Shown here in pieces: positions 52,287 to 60,797 of a stretch of DNA of 64,000 nt (the stretch's first letter is position 1; each line of letters starts with the position of its first letter). The notes under the pieces are model-generated. The model ran no database searches. It saw only the letters and a list, made by a program, of their open reading frames with translations, and had not been told where the DNA came from. The stretch spans positions 1,922,001 to 1,986,000 of the forward strand of contig NZ_CP032419.1 in assembly GCF_003595175.1 (NCBI RefSeq), in the 5' to 3' direction. Both the position numbers and the translations under genes were made by a program. The DNA comes from Pseudomonas cavernae (GTDB taxonomy: Bacteria; Pseudomonadota; Gammaproteobacteria; Pseudomonadales; Pseudomonadaceae).

Positions 52287-52736
52287 ATGACCCTCAGTCG
52301 CGCCAAGCGTCTGCAGCCAGTCATCGAAATGGCCGAGCGCGACGAGCGCGAGGCCGCGCGTCAACTTGGCCATCAGCAGGGGTTGGTCAAGCAGGCGGAG
52401 GCCAAGCTCGGCGAGCTCGAGCGTTACCGTGGCGATTATCAGCAGCAATGGCTGAGCGAAGGCCAGCGTGGGGTTTCCGGGCAATGGCTGATGAACTACC
52501 AGCGCTTCCTGTCGCAGCTGGAGACCGCCATCGGCCAGCAGCGCCAGAGCACCAACTGGCATCGCGACAACCTGAATAAGGCGCGTGAGCTCTGGCAGCA
52601 GCGCTATGCGCGGCTGGAAGGCCTGCGCAAGCTGGTGCAACGCTATCAGGACGAAGCGCGGCTGGCCGCCGACAAACGCGAGCAACGCCTGCTCGACGAG
52701 CTGTCGCAGCGCCTGCATAAGGCTGGGCAGGAGTGA
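52287..52736 (+). CDS. fliJ: FliJ, export apparatus coiled-coil protein
   Basis: Stalk-like coiled coil that couples the FliI ring to FlhA. From ATG 52287 (149 aa) the sequence is almost entirely helical and charged: LSRAKRLQPVIEMAERDERE, LVKQAEAKLGELERYRGDYQ, then WLMNYQRFLSQLETAIGQQR, which matches FliJ. The longer frame from 52242 begins in the spacer after the REP repeat and is less likely. Confidence 0.92.
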   Translation: MTLSRAKRLQPVIEMAERDEREAARQLGHQQGLVKQAEAKLGELERYRGDYQQQWLSEGQRGVSGQWLMNYQRFLSQLETAIGQQRQSTNWHRDNLNKARELWQQRYARLEGLRKLVQRYQDEARLAADKREQRLLDELSQRLHKAGQE

Positions 52737-52914
52737 ATGGCGCGCAGACGGGTGCCGCCCGAGTGTCAGGAGCAAGCCGCTTTCCCAGGGCTGCATCACC
52801 GGCAACGGCGGTTTTTGCATAGCCTGGTGAATGGTGGTTGCCGCCGACCGTTGCGGGTGCTAAATCTTCCACCTTCGTAGTTGTCCGATCTTTTCGTTGC
52901 ATAAGGAGTTCTGC
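52737..52914. other. Gap between fliJ and hsbA
   Basis: 178 nt without a credible gene. It ends with a strong Shine-Dalgarno (ATAAGGAGTT) for hsbA. A TAAA and a CCGATC occur at 52861-52890 but their spacing (18-19 nt) does not suit FliA. Confidence 0.5.
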
Positions 52915-53220
52915 ATGGCGATCACCTCGCACCCCTCGGCCGATGGACAGGAACTGACCATCTCGATCCAGGGGCGTTTTGATTTCGGTGCGCATCAGGA
53001 ATTTCGCGATGCCTACGAGCGCGTGAACCTCTCTCCGAAACGCTACGTCGTCGATCTCGAGGGCACCACTTACCTCGACAGTTCGGCGCTCGGCATGCTG
53101 CTGTTGCTGCGCGATCATGCCGGCGGCGACCATGCGCAGATCAGTCTGGTCAACTGCAACCCGAACGTGCGCAAGATCCTCGCCATTTCCAACTTCGAGC
53201 AGCTGTTCAAGATCGCCTGA
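52915..53220 (+). CDS. hsbA: HsbA-like STAS-domain anti-sigma factor antagonist
   Basis: A single STAS domain of 101 aa (ISIQGRFDFGAHQEFRDAYE, YVVDLEGTTYLDSSALGMLL). The Ser pair in LDSSALGM is the usual phosphorylation site. It precedes a receiver-PP2C-kinase protein by 4 nt and an HPt gene after that, the same three components as HsbA-HsbR-HptB of P. aeruginosa. There HsbA switches between binding FlgM, which promotes swimming, and a diguanylate cyclase, which promotes biofilm. Symbol assigned by domain set. Confidence 0.82.
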   Translation: MAITSHPSADGQELTISIQGRFDFGAHQEFRDAYERVNLSPKRYVVDLEGTTYLDSSALGMLLLLRDHAGGDHAQISLVNCNPNVRKILAISNFEQLFKIA

Positions 53221-53224
53221 CACC

Positions 53225-54922
53225 ATGCCTACGCGTCTGTCCATTCTGATCGCCGAGGACAACGCAGCCGATCGCATGCTGCTGTCGACCATCGTCAATC
53301 GCCAGGGTCACCGGGTGCTGACCGCCAGCAACGGCCTGGAGGCGGTGGCGCTGTTCGAGCAGGAACGCCCGCAGCTGGTGTTGATGGACGCCCTGATGCC
53401 GGTGATGGACGGTTTCGAGGCGGCGCGGCGGATCAAGCAATCGGCCGGCGAGGCGCTGGTGCCGATCATCTTCCTCACCTCGTTGACCGAGGGCGAAGCG
53501 CTGGTGCGCTGCCTGGAGGCCGGCGGCGACGACTTCCTCGCCAAGCCCTACAACCGGGTGATCCTCGAGGCCAAGATCAAGGCCATGGATCGCCTGCGCC
53601 GCCTGCAGGCCACTGTGTTGGAACAGCGCGACCTGATCGCCCGGCACAACGAGCACCTGTTGTCTGAGCAGCGGGTGGCCAAGGCGGTGTTCGACAAGGT
53701 GGCGCACTCCGGTTGTCTCGACGCGCCGAACATCCGCTACCTGCAATCGCCCTATGCGCTGTTCAATGGCGATCTGCTGTTGGCCGCCTACAAGCCCTCC
53801 GGCGGCATGCACGTGTTGCTCGGCGATTTCACCGGCCATGGCTTGCCGGCGGCGATCGGTGCCATGCCGCTGGCCGAGGTGTTCTATGGGATGACCGCCA
53901 AGGGCCATTCCATGACCGAAATCCTTCGCGAGATGAATGCCAAGCTCAAGCGCATCCTGCCGCTGGGGGTATTCTGCTGCGCGACCCTGGTCAACATCAG
54001 CCTCCAGCGTCGTACCCTGAAGGTCTGGAACGGCGGCCTGCCGGATGGCCACCTGTTGCGCGCCGGCAATGGCGAACGGCTGCCGCTGGTGTCGCGCCAT
54101 TTGCCGCTGGGGGTGCTGGAGCCGGAGGCCTTCAACGACGACTGCGAGATCTACCCGCTAGAGCCCGGCGACCGCGTGTTCCTGTTCTCCGATGGCGTGC
54201 TGGAGGCGCAGGACAGTGAGGAGCGCTTGTTTGGCGAAGAGCGCTTGCAGGCGCTATTCGAGGCCAATCGTCAGCTCGAGCGGCTGTTCGAGGAGATCCA
54301 GCAGGCGCTGAGCCATTTTCGCGGCAAGGCGCAGGACGACATCAGCATGGTCGAGGTGCAGCTGGTCGAGGAGGGCGCCTTGCCGCGGCCACCGCTGGCC
54401 TTCGTCGACAGCGGCCAGAGCAGTCCGCTGGATTGGGCGGCCAGCTTCGAGTTCCGCGCCCAGACCTTGCGCCGCTTCAACCCGCTACCGTTCCTGCTGC
54501 AACTGCTCCTCGAAGTGCGGGGCCTGCGCGCCCAGGGCGGGGCGCTGTACAGCGTGCTCGCCGAGCTGTACTCGAATGCCCTCGAACACGGCGTCATGGG
54601 CCTGGATTCGACGCGCAAGCGCGATGCCGTCGGTTTCACCGAGTACTACCGCGAGCGTGGCGAGCGGCTCGCCAGCCTCGACCAGGGCTACGTGCGCTTC
54701 CACCTGCAACTGCTGCCCGAGGCGGACGGCGGGCGCTTGGTCATCCGGGTCGAGGACAGCGGCGCCGGCTTCGATGTCGAGCGGGTGCTGGCCCAGCAGC
54801 AGGCTCTGGACTGCTTCAGCGGTCGTGGCTTGCGCCTGGTGCGCGAGCTGACGCAGAACTGTTCCTGGGAGAACGATGGGCGGGTGGTCTGCGTGGAGTT
54901 TCACTGGTCGGCTCAGGCATAA
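53225..54922 (+). CDS. hsbR: HsbR-like response regulator with PP2C phosphatase and kinase domains
   Basis: Three-domain protein of 565 aa. The receiver is residues 1-125 (LSILIAEDNAADRMLLSTIV, Asp in LVLMDALMPVMDGFEA, Lys in FLAKPYNRV). The middle is a SpoIIE/PP2C phosphatase (about 185-390: LFNGDLLLAAYKPSGGMHVL, GDFTGHGLPAAIGAMPLAEV, VFLFSDGVLEAQD). The C-terminus is a HATPase_c anti-sigma-type kinase (about 425-560: LYSNALEHGVMGLDS, IRVEDSGAGFDVERV). It can phosphorylate or dephosphorylate HsbA depending on its receiver. Confidence 0.88.
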   Translation: MPTRLSILIAEDNAADRMLLSTIVNRQGHRVLTASNGLEAVALFEQERPQLVLMDALMPVMDGFEAARRIKQSAGEALVPIIFLTSLTEGEALVRCLEAGGDDFLAKPYNRVILEAKIKAMDRLRRLQATVLEQRDLIARHNEHLLSEQRVAKAVFDKVAHSGCLDAPNIRYLQSPYALFNGDLLLAAYKPSGGMHVLLGDFTGHGLPAAIGAMPLAEVFYGMTAKGHSMTEILREMNAKLKRILPLGVFCCATLVNISLQRRTLKVWNGGLPDGHLLRAGNGERLPLVSRHLPLGVLEPEAFNDDCEIYPLEPGDRVFLFSDGVLEAQDSEERLFGEERLQALFEANRQLERLFEEIQQALSHFRGKAQDDISMVEVQLVEEGALPRPPLAFVDSGQSSPLDWAASFEFRAQTLRRFNPLPFLLQLLLEVRGLRAQGGALYSVLAELYSNALEHGVMGLDSTRKRDAVGFTEYYRERGERLASLDQGYVRFHLQLLPEADGGRLVIRVEDSGAGFDVERVLAQQQALDCFSGRGLRLVRELTQNCSWENDGRVVCVEFHWSAQA

Positions 54923-54952
54923 TTCCGTCACCTACGATCAAGGAGTGACCGG

Positions 54953-55312
54953 GTGGCCGATTTGCATCTCGACAATGCCGTGCTGCTGGCTCTGCAGGAC
55001 GTGATGGAAGACGAATATCCGCTGTTGTTGGATACCTTCCTGGCCGACTCCGAAGAGCGTGTGCGCTCGCTCAACGCGGCCCTGCAGGGCCGCGACGCGC
55101 AGGCGCTGCGGCTGGCGGTACACAGCTTCAAGGGCAGCTGCAGCAATATGGGTGCGCCGCTGTTGGCCGCCCTGTGCAAACAGCTGGAAGAGATCGGCCG
55201 CCGCGAGCAACTGGCGGAAGCGCCAGCCGTGCTCGAGCAGATTGAGCGTGAGTTCGCCATCGTCCGCATCCTGTTCAAATCCGAGCGCCAGCGCTACCAA
55301 TCGCGCACCTGA
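54953..55312 (+). CDS. hptB: HptB-like histidine phosphotransfer protein
   Basis: A single HPt domain of 119 aa starting at GTG 54953 with an AAGGAGT Shine-Dalgarno. The phospho-His lies in LRLAVHSFKGSCSNMGAPLL. It follows hsbR by 30 nt and would pass phosphate to the HsbR receiver from hybrid kinases encoded elsewhere. Confidence 0.87.
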   Translation: MADLHLDNAVLLALQDVMEDEYPLLLDTFLADSEERVRSLNAALQGRDAQALRLAVHSFKGSCSNMGAPLLAALCKQLEEIGRREQLAEAPAVLEQIEREFAIVRILFKSERQRYQSRT

Positions 55313-55354
55313 GCGCCGGACTGTCCCGGTCCAAACAGCCTGTTAAGCACCCTT

Positions 55355-55405
55355 CGCACAAAAGCTGGCCCAAGCCTTGCTACAAGCCCTGGCACGACCC
55401 ATCCA
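55355..55405 (+). repeat. Direct repeat copy 1 with RpoN promoter
   Basis: CGCACAAAAGCTGGCCCAAG followed by CCTTGCTA and then CCTGGCACGACCCATCCA. It is identical to copy 2 except for a 4-5 nt stretch in the middle. Confidence 0.88.
55366..55381 (+). promoter_or_regulatory. Upstream RpoN (sigma-54) promoter copy of fliK
   Basis: TGGCCC, 5 nt, TTGCT, the same as the proximal copy at 55607 but about 280 nt from fliK and separated from it by a REP repeat. Confidence 0.7.
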
Positions 55406-55409
55406 CATT

Positions 55410-55516
55410 CGTAGGGTGGGTTAGCCGCAGGCGTAACCCGCCAACCCTGCTGGACGTCGGTGTCCATGGCAACACCGCTGGTGGGTTACGCCGCTGCGCG
55501 GCTAACCCAGCCTACA
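55410..55516. repeat. REP-type inverted repeat within the fliK promoter region
   Basis: CGTAGGGTGGGTTAGCCGCA with GGCGTAACCCGCCA on the left and GGTGGGTTACGCCGCTGCGC with GGCTAACCCAGCCTACA on the right. Copies of this subtype are at 30208-30281 and 57028-57130. Confidence 0.85.
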
Positions 55517-55595
55517 GAAGCCGTGCTCAATATCTAACCGGTACATAGCCATTTTTAACGCCGCGTGGCCGACGCGCAGCAGATCGTAAACACTC

Positions 55596-55645
55596 CGCAC
55601 AAAAGCTGGCCCAAGCCTTGCTATATCCCTGGCACGACCCATCCA
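55596..55645 (+). repeat. Direct repeat copy 2 with RpoN promoter
   Basis: Same 28-nt left block and 18-nt right block as copy 1, with TATC in place of CAAGC between them. It is directly followed by the Shine-Dalgarno of fliK. Confidence 0.88.
55607..55622 (+). promoter_or_regulatory. Proximal RpoN (sigma-54) promoter of fliK
   Basis: TGGCCC, 5 nt, TTGCT, 38 nt upstream of the fliK ATG. The -24 element has CCC in place of CAC. Confidence 0.85.
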
Positions 55646-55660
55646 GCACGGAGAGTGCCC

Positions 55661-56932
55661 ATGTCCGTTGCCCCCGACCTGCTCCTCACGTCGAAACCCG
55701 AGGTGAAGCCCAAGGCGCCTGTGGCGAAAGCCCCGGCGCATACGGCCGAACCGCGTAAAGACGAGGCTTCCAGCTTCGCCCAGGTGTACGCCAAGGAGCG
55801 TCAGGCAAAGGCCGCCGAAGGTAATGATGAGGCGGCCAAAGCGAAGTACGACAAGTCCAAGGAGCCCGAGCGCGCCGACGATACGACGGCCGTGGTTGCC
55901 GCCGGCGAGCCACCGCTTGCCGATAGCGGCAAACCCTTGCCGACCGAGCCGGCGCAGCCCGATCCAGCCATGCTGCTGGCCATGGCCGGACAGATGCCGG
56001 GCGAGGACGGTGTGCTGCTCGATGTCGAGGCCGAAGGCGAGGAGGCTGCCGCGCTACCGCTGTCGGCCGGCACCAACCTCATGGGTTCCGGGCCGGCGAG
56101 CCTGACCGAGGCCAGTCACGACCCGCAGTTGGATGCGCTGAACGAGGTGGCCGGCGTCAACCTGGCGCTCGGTCTTGGCGCCAAGAACCCAGCTGTCGCT
56201 CAGCAGTCTGCGGCATCCGCCGGCGCGCCACCGGCGCTCAACAGCGTGCAGGGCTTCGCCGCCGCCATGGCGGCCTTGAGCGACCCGGCCAAGCTGCAGG
56301 GTGAAGCCAAGTTGGAGGCGGAATTGCCACTGGACGAGCTGAGCGGCGAGGGCCTGGAAGGCCTCAAGGACAGTCCAAGCGACCTGCGCACGGAGAGTTT
56401 CGCCAACCGTCTGAGTGCCCTCAGCCAGGCTATCGCCCAGCAGAGTGCGCCGAGCCAGCGGACCGCGCTGGTGCCAGGGCAGCCGATTCCGATGCAGCAG
56501 GGCGGCTGGAGCGAGGCGGTGGTCGACCGGGTCATGTGGCTGTCCAGCCAGAACCTCAAGTCCGCCGAGATCCAGCTCGACCCGACTGAGCTCGGGCGCC
56601 TGGAAGTGCGCATCCACATGGCCCAGGACCAGACCCAGGTGACTTTCGCCAGTCCCAACGCCGGTGTGCGCGATGCCCTGGAGGGGCAGATGCACCGCCT
56701 GCGCGACATGTTCGCCCAGCAGGGCATGAACCTGCCCGATGTGAATGTCTCCGACCAGTCGCTCAATCGCGGCTGGCAGGGACAGGGGCAGGGTGAAAGC
56801 GGTCGCGGTGCCTCTCAGTTCCGTGGCGGCGGCGAGCACTTCGGCGCTGACGAGGAGGTGAGCCTGAGTGTCAGCGAGATCCGCTCCTCCGCCGGCGGTG
56901 GCGGGCGCAGCCTGGTGGACTATTACGCCTGA
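55661..56932 (+). CDS. fliK: FliK, hook-length control protein
   Basis: Molecular ruler that ends hook growth and switches export specificity through FlhB. The 423-aa product has a long disordered Ala/Glu/Pro-rich N-terminal part and a conserved C-terminal Flg_hook domain (WSEAVVDRVMWLSSQNLKSA, EIQLDPTELGRLEVRIHMAQ, VRDALEGQMHRLRDMFAQQG), then a Gly/Gln/Ser-rich tail. I start at ATG 55661 after CGGAGAG; a longer frame would run through the RpoN promoter. Confidence 0.93.
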   Translation: MSVAPDLLLTSKPEVKPKAPVAKAPAHTAEPRKDEASSFAQVYAKERQAKAAEGNDEAAKAKYDKSKEPERADDTTAVVAAGEPPLADSGKPLPTEPAQPDPAMLLAMAGQMPGEDGVLLDVEAEGEEAAALPLSAGTNLMGSGPASLTEASHDPQLDALNEVAGVNLALGLGAKNPAVAQQSAASAGAPPALNSVQGFAAAMAALSDPAKLQGEAKLEAELPLDELSGEGLEGLKDSPSDLRTESFANRLSALSQAIAQQSAPSQRTALVPGQPIPMQQGGWSEAVVDRVMWLSSQNLKSAEIQLDPTELGRLEVRIHMAQDQTQVTFASPNAGVRDALEGQMHRLRDMFAQQGMNLPDVNVSDQSLNRGWQGQGQGESGRGASQFRGGGEHFGADEEVSLSVSEIRSSAGGGGRSLVDYYA

Positions 56933-56942
56933 CGCGGATGGC

Positions 56943-57031
56943 CGTAGGTTGTGAGGCGCGCAGCGACGAAGCCCAACAGCGAGCTTTCTGCACCCTGGGC
57001 GTGGGGCTTCGCCGCGCTCAGCTTTTGTAGA
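56943..57031. repeat. REP-like repeat, GAAGCCCAACAG subtype
   Basis: CGTAGGTTGTGAGGCGCGCA then GCGACGAAGCCCAAC on the left, and GGGGCTTCGCCGCGCTCAGC then TTTTGTAG on the right. Similar to the repeat at 725-823. Confidence 0.65.
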
Positions 57032-57130
57032 GTGGGTTAGCCGCGTAGCGGCGTAACCCACCAGCGGTGCCGCCCCAGGCTCCGCTGTTCGGCAGGGTTG
57101 GTGGGTTACGCCTTCGGCTAACCCACCCTT
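57028..57130. repeat. REP-type inverted repeat, GTGGGTTAGCC subtype
   Basis: GTAGAGTGGGTTAGCCGCGT then AGCGGCGTAACCCACCAGCG on the left, GGTGGGTTACGCCTTCGGCT then AACCCACCC on the right. It directly follows the preceding repeat, giving a tandem array. Confidence 0.85.
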
Positions 57131-57248
57131 GAATCTGCGTTCTTGTTCCAGGCCTCCCCCGGAGTTCCGTGAAGAACCTTTCATTCAGGGTGACAGCCTC
57201 CGGCCATCCTGATATATCCGCTGGCCTCCGACGGCGAGGCAGGGAAGC

Positions 57249-57264
57249 TGGCATAACACTTGCT
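57249..57264 (+). promoter_or_regulatory. RpoN (sigma-54) promoter of fliLMNOPQR-flhB
   Basis: TGGCAT, 5 nt, TTGCT, 49 nt upstream of the fliL start. Good match. Confidence 0.88.
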
Positions 57265-57313
57265 GAATCCCCCGCAACGCGCTTGCAACACCCAACAGTG
57301 ACGGATTATTGGC

Positions 57314-57838
57314 ATGGCTAAGAAAGAACCGGCACCGCCGCTGCCCGGCAGCGACGCGAAACCGGCAGGCAAACTCAAGCTCATCATCGTGATCGCCGTG
57401 GCCTTGCTGCTGGCGGTTGGCCTGTCCATCGGCGGTACTTGGCTGGTGCTGCACAAGAACTCGGCGGCCGACGAGGCCAAGAGCGAGGAGGCGGCCGAGG
57501 GTGCCGCTCCCGGCAAGCAACCGGCCATTTACGAACAACTGGCCCCGGCCTTCGTGGTCAACTTCAAACAGGATGGCCGGCAACGATACATGCAGGTCAG
57601 CATTGCCCTGATGGCGCGTGACGAGGCCCAGTTGAAAGCCCTGAAAGTCCACTTGCCGATGTTGCGCAACCGTCTGGTGATGTTGTTTTCCGGTCAGGAC
57701 TTCAACGCCCTGACCACCCCGGTGGGCAAGGAAATGCTGCGTCAGCAGGCCACCGCCAGCGTGCAGGAACTGGCGCAGAAGGAGATCGGGCAGACGGTCG
57801 TCGAGCAAGTGCTGTTCACCAATTTCGTTTTGCAATAA
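57314..57838 (+). CDS. fliL: FliL, stator-associated basal body protein
   Basis: Inner-membrane protein of 174 aa that supports stator function. One membrane helix lies at about residues 21-42 (KLKLIIVIAVALLLAVGLSI), followed by an acidic linker and the periplasmic FliL domain (YEQLAPAFVVNFKQDGRQRY, RNRLVMLFSGQDFNALTTPV). First gene of the export operon, 16 nt before fliM. Confidence 0.94.
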   Translation: MAKKEPAPPLPGSDAKPAGKLKLIIVIAVALLLAVGLSIGGTWLVLHKNSAADEAKSEEAAEGAAPGKQPAIYEQLAPAFVVNFKQDGRQRYMQVSIALMARDEAQLKALKVHLPMLRNRLVMLFSGQDFNALTTPVGKEMLRQQATASVQELAQKEIGQTVVEQVLFTNFVLQ

Positions 57839-57854
57839 GCACAAGGGGCCCCGC

Positions 57855-58829
57855 ATGGCCGTACAAGATCTGCTCTCCCAGGACGAGATCGACGCCCTGT
57901 TGCATGGCGTCGACGACGGCCTGGTCGAGGCCGAGGACGCCGCCGAGCCGGGCAGCATCAAGAACTACGATCTGTCCAGCCAGGACCGCATCGTCCGCGG
58001 ACGCATGCCGACCCTGGAGATGATTAACGAGCGTTTCGCCCGTTACACCCGCATCAGCATGTTCAACCTGTTGCGCCGCTCGGCGGACGTGGCGGTCGGC
58101 GGCGTGCAGGTGATGAAGTTCGGTGAGTACGTGCATTCGCTGTACGTACCGACCAGCCTCAACCTGGTGAAGATGAAGCCGCTGCGCGGCACCGGTCTGT
58201 TCATCCTCGACGCCAAGCTGGTGTTCAAGCTGGTCGACAACTTCTTCGGTGGCGACGGCCGTCACGCCAAGATCGAAGGCCGCGAGTTCACCCCGACCGA
58301 GTTGCGCGTGGTGCGCATGGTGCTGGATCAGGCCTTCGTCGACCTCAAGGAGGCCTGGCACGCGGTGATGGACGTCAACTTCGAGTACATCAACTCGGAA
58401 GTGAACCCGGCGCTGGCCAACATCGTCAGCCCCAGCGAGGTGGTGGTGGTCTCGACCTTCCACATCGAACTGGATGGCGGTGGCGGCGACCTGCACATCA
58501 CCTTGCCCTATTCGATGATCGAGCCGATCCGCGACATGCTCGATGCCGGCGTGCAGTCGGATGTCGACGATCAGGACGAGCGCTGGGTCAAGGCCCTGCG
58601 CGAGGACATCCTCGACGTGCGCGTGCCGCTGGCCGCCACCGTGGCGCGCCGTCAGCTCAAGCTGCGCGACATCCTGCACATGCAGCCGGGCGACGTGATC
58701 CCGGTGGAAATCGCCGATGACGTGGTGCTGCGCGCCAGCGGCGTGCCGACCTTCAAGGTCAAGCTGGGCGCGCACAAGGGCAACCTGGCCCTGCAAGTCG
58801 TCGAACCGCTCGATCAGCGTCAACGTTAA
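57855..58829 (+). CDS. fliM: FliM, C-ring switch protein
   Basis: Receives phospho-CheY and sets rotation direction. The 324-aa product has the N-terminal CheY-binding motif (LLSQDEIDALLHG), a long middle domain (LEMINERFARYTRISMFNLL, LDAKLVFKLVDNFFGGDGRH) and a C-terminal SpoA domain (LRDILHMQPGDVIPVEIADD). Confidence 0.97.
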   Translation: MAVQDLLSQDEIDALLHGVDDGLVEAEDAAEPGSIKNYDLSSQDRIVRGRMPTLEMINERFARYTRISMFNLLRRSADVAVGGVQVMKFGEYVHSLYVPTSLNLVKMKPLRGTGLFILDAKLVFKLVDNFFGGDGRHAKIEGREFTPTELRVVRMVLDQAFVDLKEAWHAVMDVNFEYINSEVNPALANIVSPSEVVVVSTFHIELDGGGGDLHITLPYSMIEPIRDMLDAGVQSDVDDQDERWVKALREDILDVRVPLAATVARRQLKLRDILHMQPGDVIPVEIADDVVLRASGVPTFKVKLGAHKGNLALQVVEPLDQRQR

Positions 58830-58859
58830 TTCCTATTCAGCTCCAGCCGAGGACATCCC

Positions 58860-59327
58860 ATGGCAGACGAAAACACCACACCCGAGGAACAGGCTCTGGC
58901 CGACGAGTGGGCCGCGGCCCTGGCCGAGTCCGGCGATGACGCCAACCAGGACGATATCGACGCCATGCTCGCCCAGAGCAACGCGCCGGCCAGGCCGGCC
59001 GCCCCGCGGGCGCCGATGGAAGAGTTCGGCAGCGGGCCGAAGGGCAACCAGCCGGTCAGCCTGGACGGCCCGAACCTCGACGTGATCCTCGATATTCCGG
59101 TGTCGATCTCCATGGAAGTCGGCAACACCGAGATCTCCATCCGCAATCTGCTGCAGCTCAACCAGGGCTCGGTGATTGAACTCGACCGCCTGGCCGGCGA
59201 GCCGCTCGACGTGCTGGTCAACGGCACCCTGATCGCCCACGGCGAGGTGGTGGTGGTCAACGAGAAATTCGGTATCCGCCTGACTGACGTGATCAGTCAG
59301 AGCGAACGCATCAAGAAGCTGCGTTGA
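58860..59327 (+). CDS. fliN: FliN, C-ring switch protein
   Basis: Forms the lower C-ring and docks FliH. The 155-aa product has a variable acidic N-terminus and the SpoA domain LDVILDIPVSISMEVGNTEI, NLLQLNQGSVIELDRLAGEP and LDVLVNGTLIAHGEVVVVNE. It is 30 nt after fliM, and fliO starts 2 nt after its stop. Confidence 0.96.
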   Translation: MADENTTPEEQALADEWAAALAESGDDANQDDIDAMLAQSNAPARPAAPRAPMEEFGSGPKGNQPVSLDGPNLDVILDIPVSISMEVGNTEISIRNLLQLNQGSVIELDRLAGEPLDVLVNGTLIAHGEVVVVNEKFGIRLTDVISQSERIKKLR

Positions 59328-59329
59328 GC

Positions 59330-59761
59330 ATGCGGCGCGCGTTTCTCGCTCTGCTCGCGGCTTTGCCGCTTGGCGCCCTAGCCGCCGAAGCCGCGGCGCC
59401 GGCGACCCCTATGGCCAACAGCGGGATCACCGGCCAACTGGCGCAGCTGCTGCTCGGCCTGTTGCTGGTGGTCGGGCTGATCTTCCTGCTTGCCTGGTTG
59501 CTGCGTCGGGTGCAGCAGATCGCGCCGCGCGGCGGCCAGGTGATCAAGATCGTCGCCAGCCAGGCCCTCGGCCCGCGTGACCGGCTAGTGCTGGTGGAAG
59601 TGGGCGGCGAGCAGATCCTCCTCGGCCTCAATGCCGGGCGCATCACGCCCCTGCATGTGCTGGCCGAGCCGGTGGCCATGCCCGCCGGAGAGCCGGCCTC
59701 CGCTGAGTTTGCCCAGCACTTGGCGAAGCTGCTGGGGCGCGAGCAGAAGGGCAAGTCCTGA
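59330..59761 (+). CDS. fliO: FliO, export apparatus assembly protein
   Basis: Helps assemble FliP into the export gate. I start at ATG 59330 (143 aa); TTG 59324 would overlap fliN. It has an N-terminal hydrophobic signal-like segment ([14 protein letters not shown]), one membrane helix ([20 protein letters not shown]) and a cytoplasmic FliO domain ([20 protein letters not shown]). Confidence 0.92.
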   Translation: MRRAFLALLAALPLGALAAEAAAPATPMANSGITGQLAQLLLGLLLVVGLIFLLAWLLRRVQQIAPRGGQVIKIVASQALGPRDRLVLVEVGGEQILLGLNAGRITPLHVLAEPVAMPAGEPASAEFAQHLAKLLGREQKGKS

Positions 59762-60516
59762 TGACCCCACTGCATCTCGCTCTGGCGCTGCTGCTGAGCC
59801 TGGCCGCGCCGTTGGCGCTGGGTGCCGACAACCCGCTGTCGATCCCGGCGATCACCCTGTCGACCAATGCCGCCGGGCAGCAGGAGTACTCGGTCAGCCT
59901 GCAGATCCTGCTGATCATGACGGCGCTGAGCTTCATCCCGGCGTTCGTCATGCTGATGACCAGCTTCACGCGGATCATCATCGTCTTCTCGATCCTGCGT
60001 CAGGCCCTGGGCCTGCAGCAGACGCCGTCGAACCAGATCCTCACCGGCATGGCCTTGTTCTTGACCATGTTCATCATGGCGCCGGTGTTCGAGCAGATTA
60101 ACCGCGAGGCCTTGCAGCCTTATCTCAGCGAGCAGCTGCCGGCCCAGGACGCGATCGCCAAGGCCGAGGTGCCGCTGAAGAACTTCATGTTGGCGCAGAC
60201 CCGCAGCTCCGATCTGGAGCTGTTCATGCGCCTGTCCAAGCGCACCGACATCGCCAGCCCCGATCAGGCGCCGCTGACCATCCTGGTGCCGGCGTTCGTC
60301 ACTTCAGAGCTGAAAACCGCGTTCCAGATCGGCTTCATGATCTTCATTCCGTTCCTGATCATCGATCTGGTGGTGTCCAGCATCCTCATGGCGATGGGCA
60401 TGATGATGCTCTCGCCGCTGATCATTTCCCTGCCGTTCAAGATCATGCTGTTCGTCCTGATCGACGGCTGGGCGCTGATCATCGGCACCCTGGCCAGCAG
60501 TTTCGGCGGCGTGTAG
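59761..60516 (+). CDS. fliP: FliP, export gate protein
   Basis: Core subunit of the FliPQR export pore, 251 aa. A cleavable signal peptide ([18 protein letters not shown]) is followed by the family motif [40 protein letters not shown] and the C-terminal [20 protein letters not shown]. Its ATG overlaps the fliO stop by one base. Confidence 0.97.
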   Translation: MTPLHLALALLLSLAAPLALGADNPLSIPAITLSTNAAGQQEYSVSLQILLIMTALSFIPAFVMLMTSFTRIIIVFSILRQALGLQQTPSNQILTGMALFLTMFIMAPVFEQINREALQPYLSEQLPAQDAIAKAEVPLKNFMLAQTRSSDLELFMRLSKRTDIASPDQAPLTILVPAFVTSELKTAFQIGFMIFIPFLIIDLVVSSILMAMGMMMLSPLIISLPFKIMLFVLIDGWALIIGTLASSFGGV

Positions 60517-60527
60517 GAGGCTCTGCG

Positions 60528-60797
60528 ATGACTCCCGAAGTAGCCGTAGACCTGTTCCGCGAAGCGCTCTGGCTGACCGCCATGATCGTCGCCATCCTAG
60601 TGGTGCCGAGCCTGCTGGTCGGCCTACTGGTGGCGATGTTCCAGGCCGCCACCCAGATCAACGAACAGACCCTGAGCTTCCTCCCGCGCCTGCTGGTGAT
60701 CCTGCTCACCCTGATCGTCGGCGGGCCCTGGTTGATCCAGCAGCTGATGGAGTACACCCAGACGCTGATCCAGAACATTCCGCAGATGATCGGCTAG
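60528..60797 (+). CDS. fliQ: FliQ, export gate protein
   Basis: Small two-helix membrane protein of 89 aa: ALWLTAMIVAILVVPSLLVG, the AATQINEQTLSFLPRLLVIL loop and helix, the normal FliQ architecture. It directly abuts fliR with no spacer. Confidence 0.96.
   Translation: MTPEVAVDLFREALWLTAMIVAILVVPSLLVGLLVAMFQAATQINEQTLSFLPRLLVILLTLIVGGPWLIQQLMEYTQTLIQNIPQMIG

Larger units (their letters stand above)
55313..55660. other. Intergenic region hptB-fliK: duplicated RpoN promoter around a REP repeat
   Basis: 348 nt with no credible gene. Two copies of a 50-bp unit (55355-55405 and 55596-55645), each with a sigma-54 promoter, flank a REP-type repeat (55410-55516) and about 80 nt of other DNA. Confidence 0.85.
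56933..57313. other. Intergenic region fliK-fliL: two repeats and RpoN promoter
   Basis: 381 nt without a credible gene. It holds two adjacent REP-type repeats (56943-57031 and 57028-57130) and then the fliL promoter (57249-57264) about 50 nt before fliL. Confidence 0.85.

Noticed and set aside
52861..52890. FliA-like promoter upstream of hsbA (TAAA and CCGATC)
   Set aside because: The spacing is 18-19 nt rather than 15 and the -10 match is poor.
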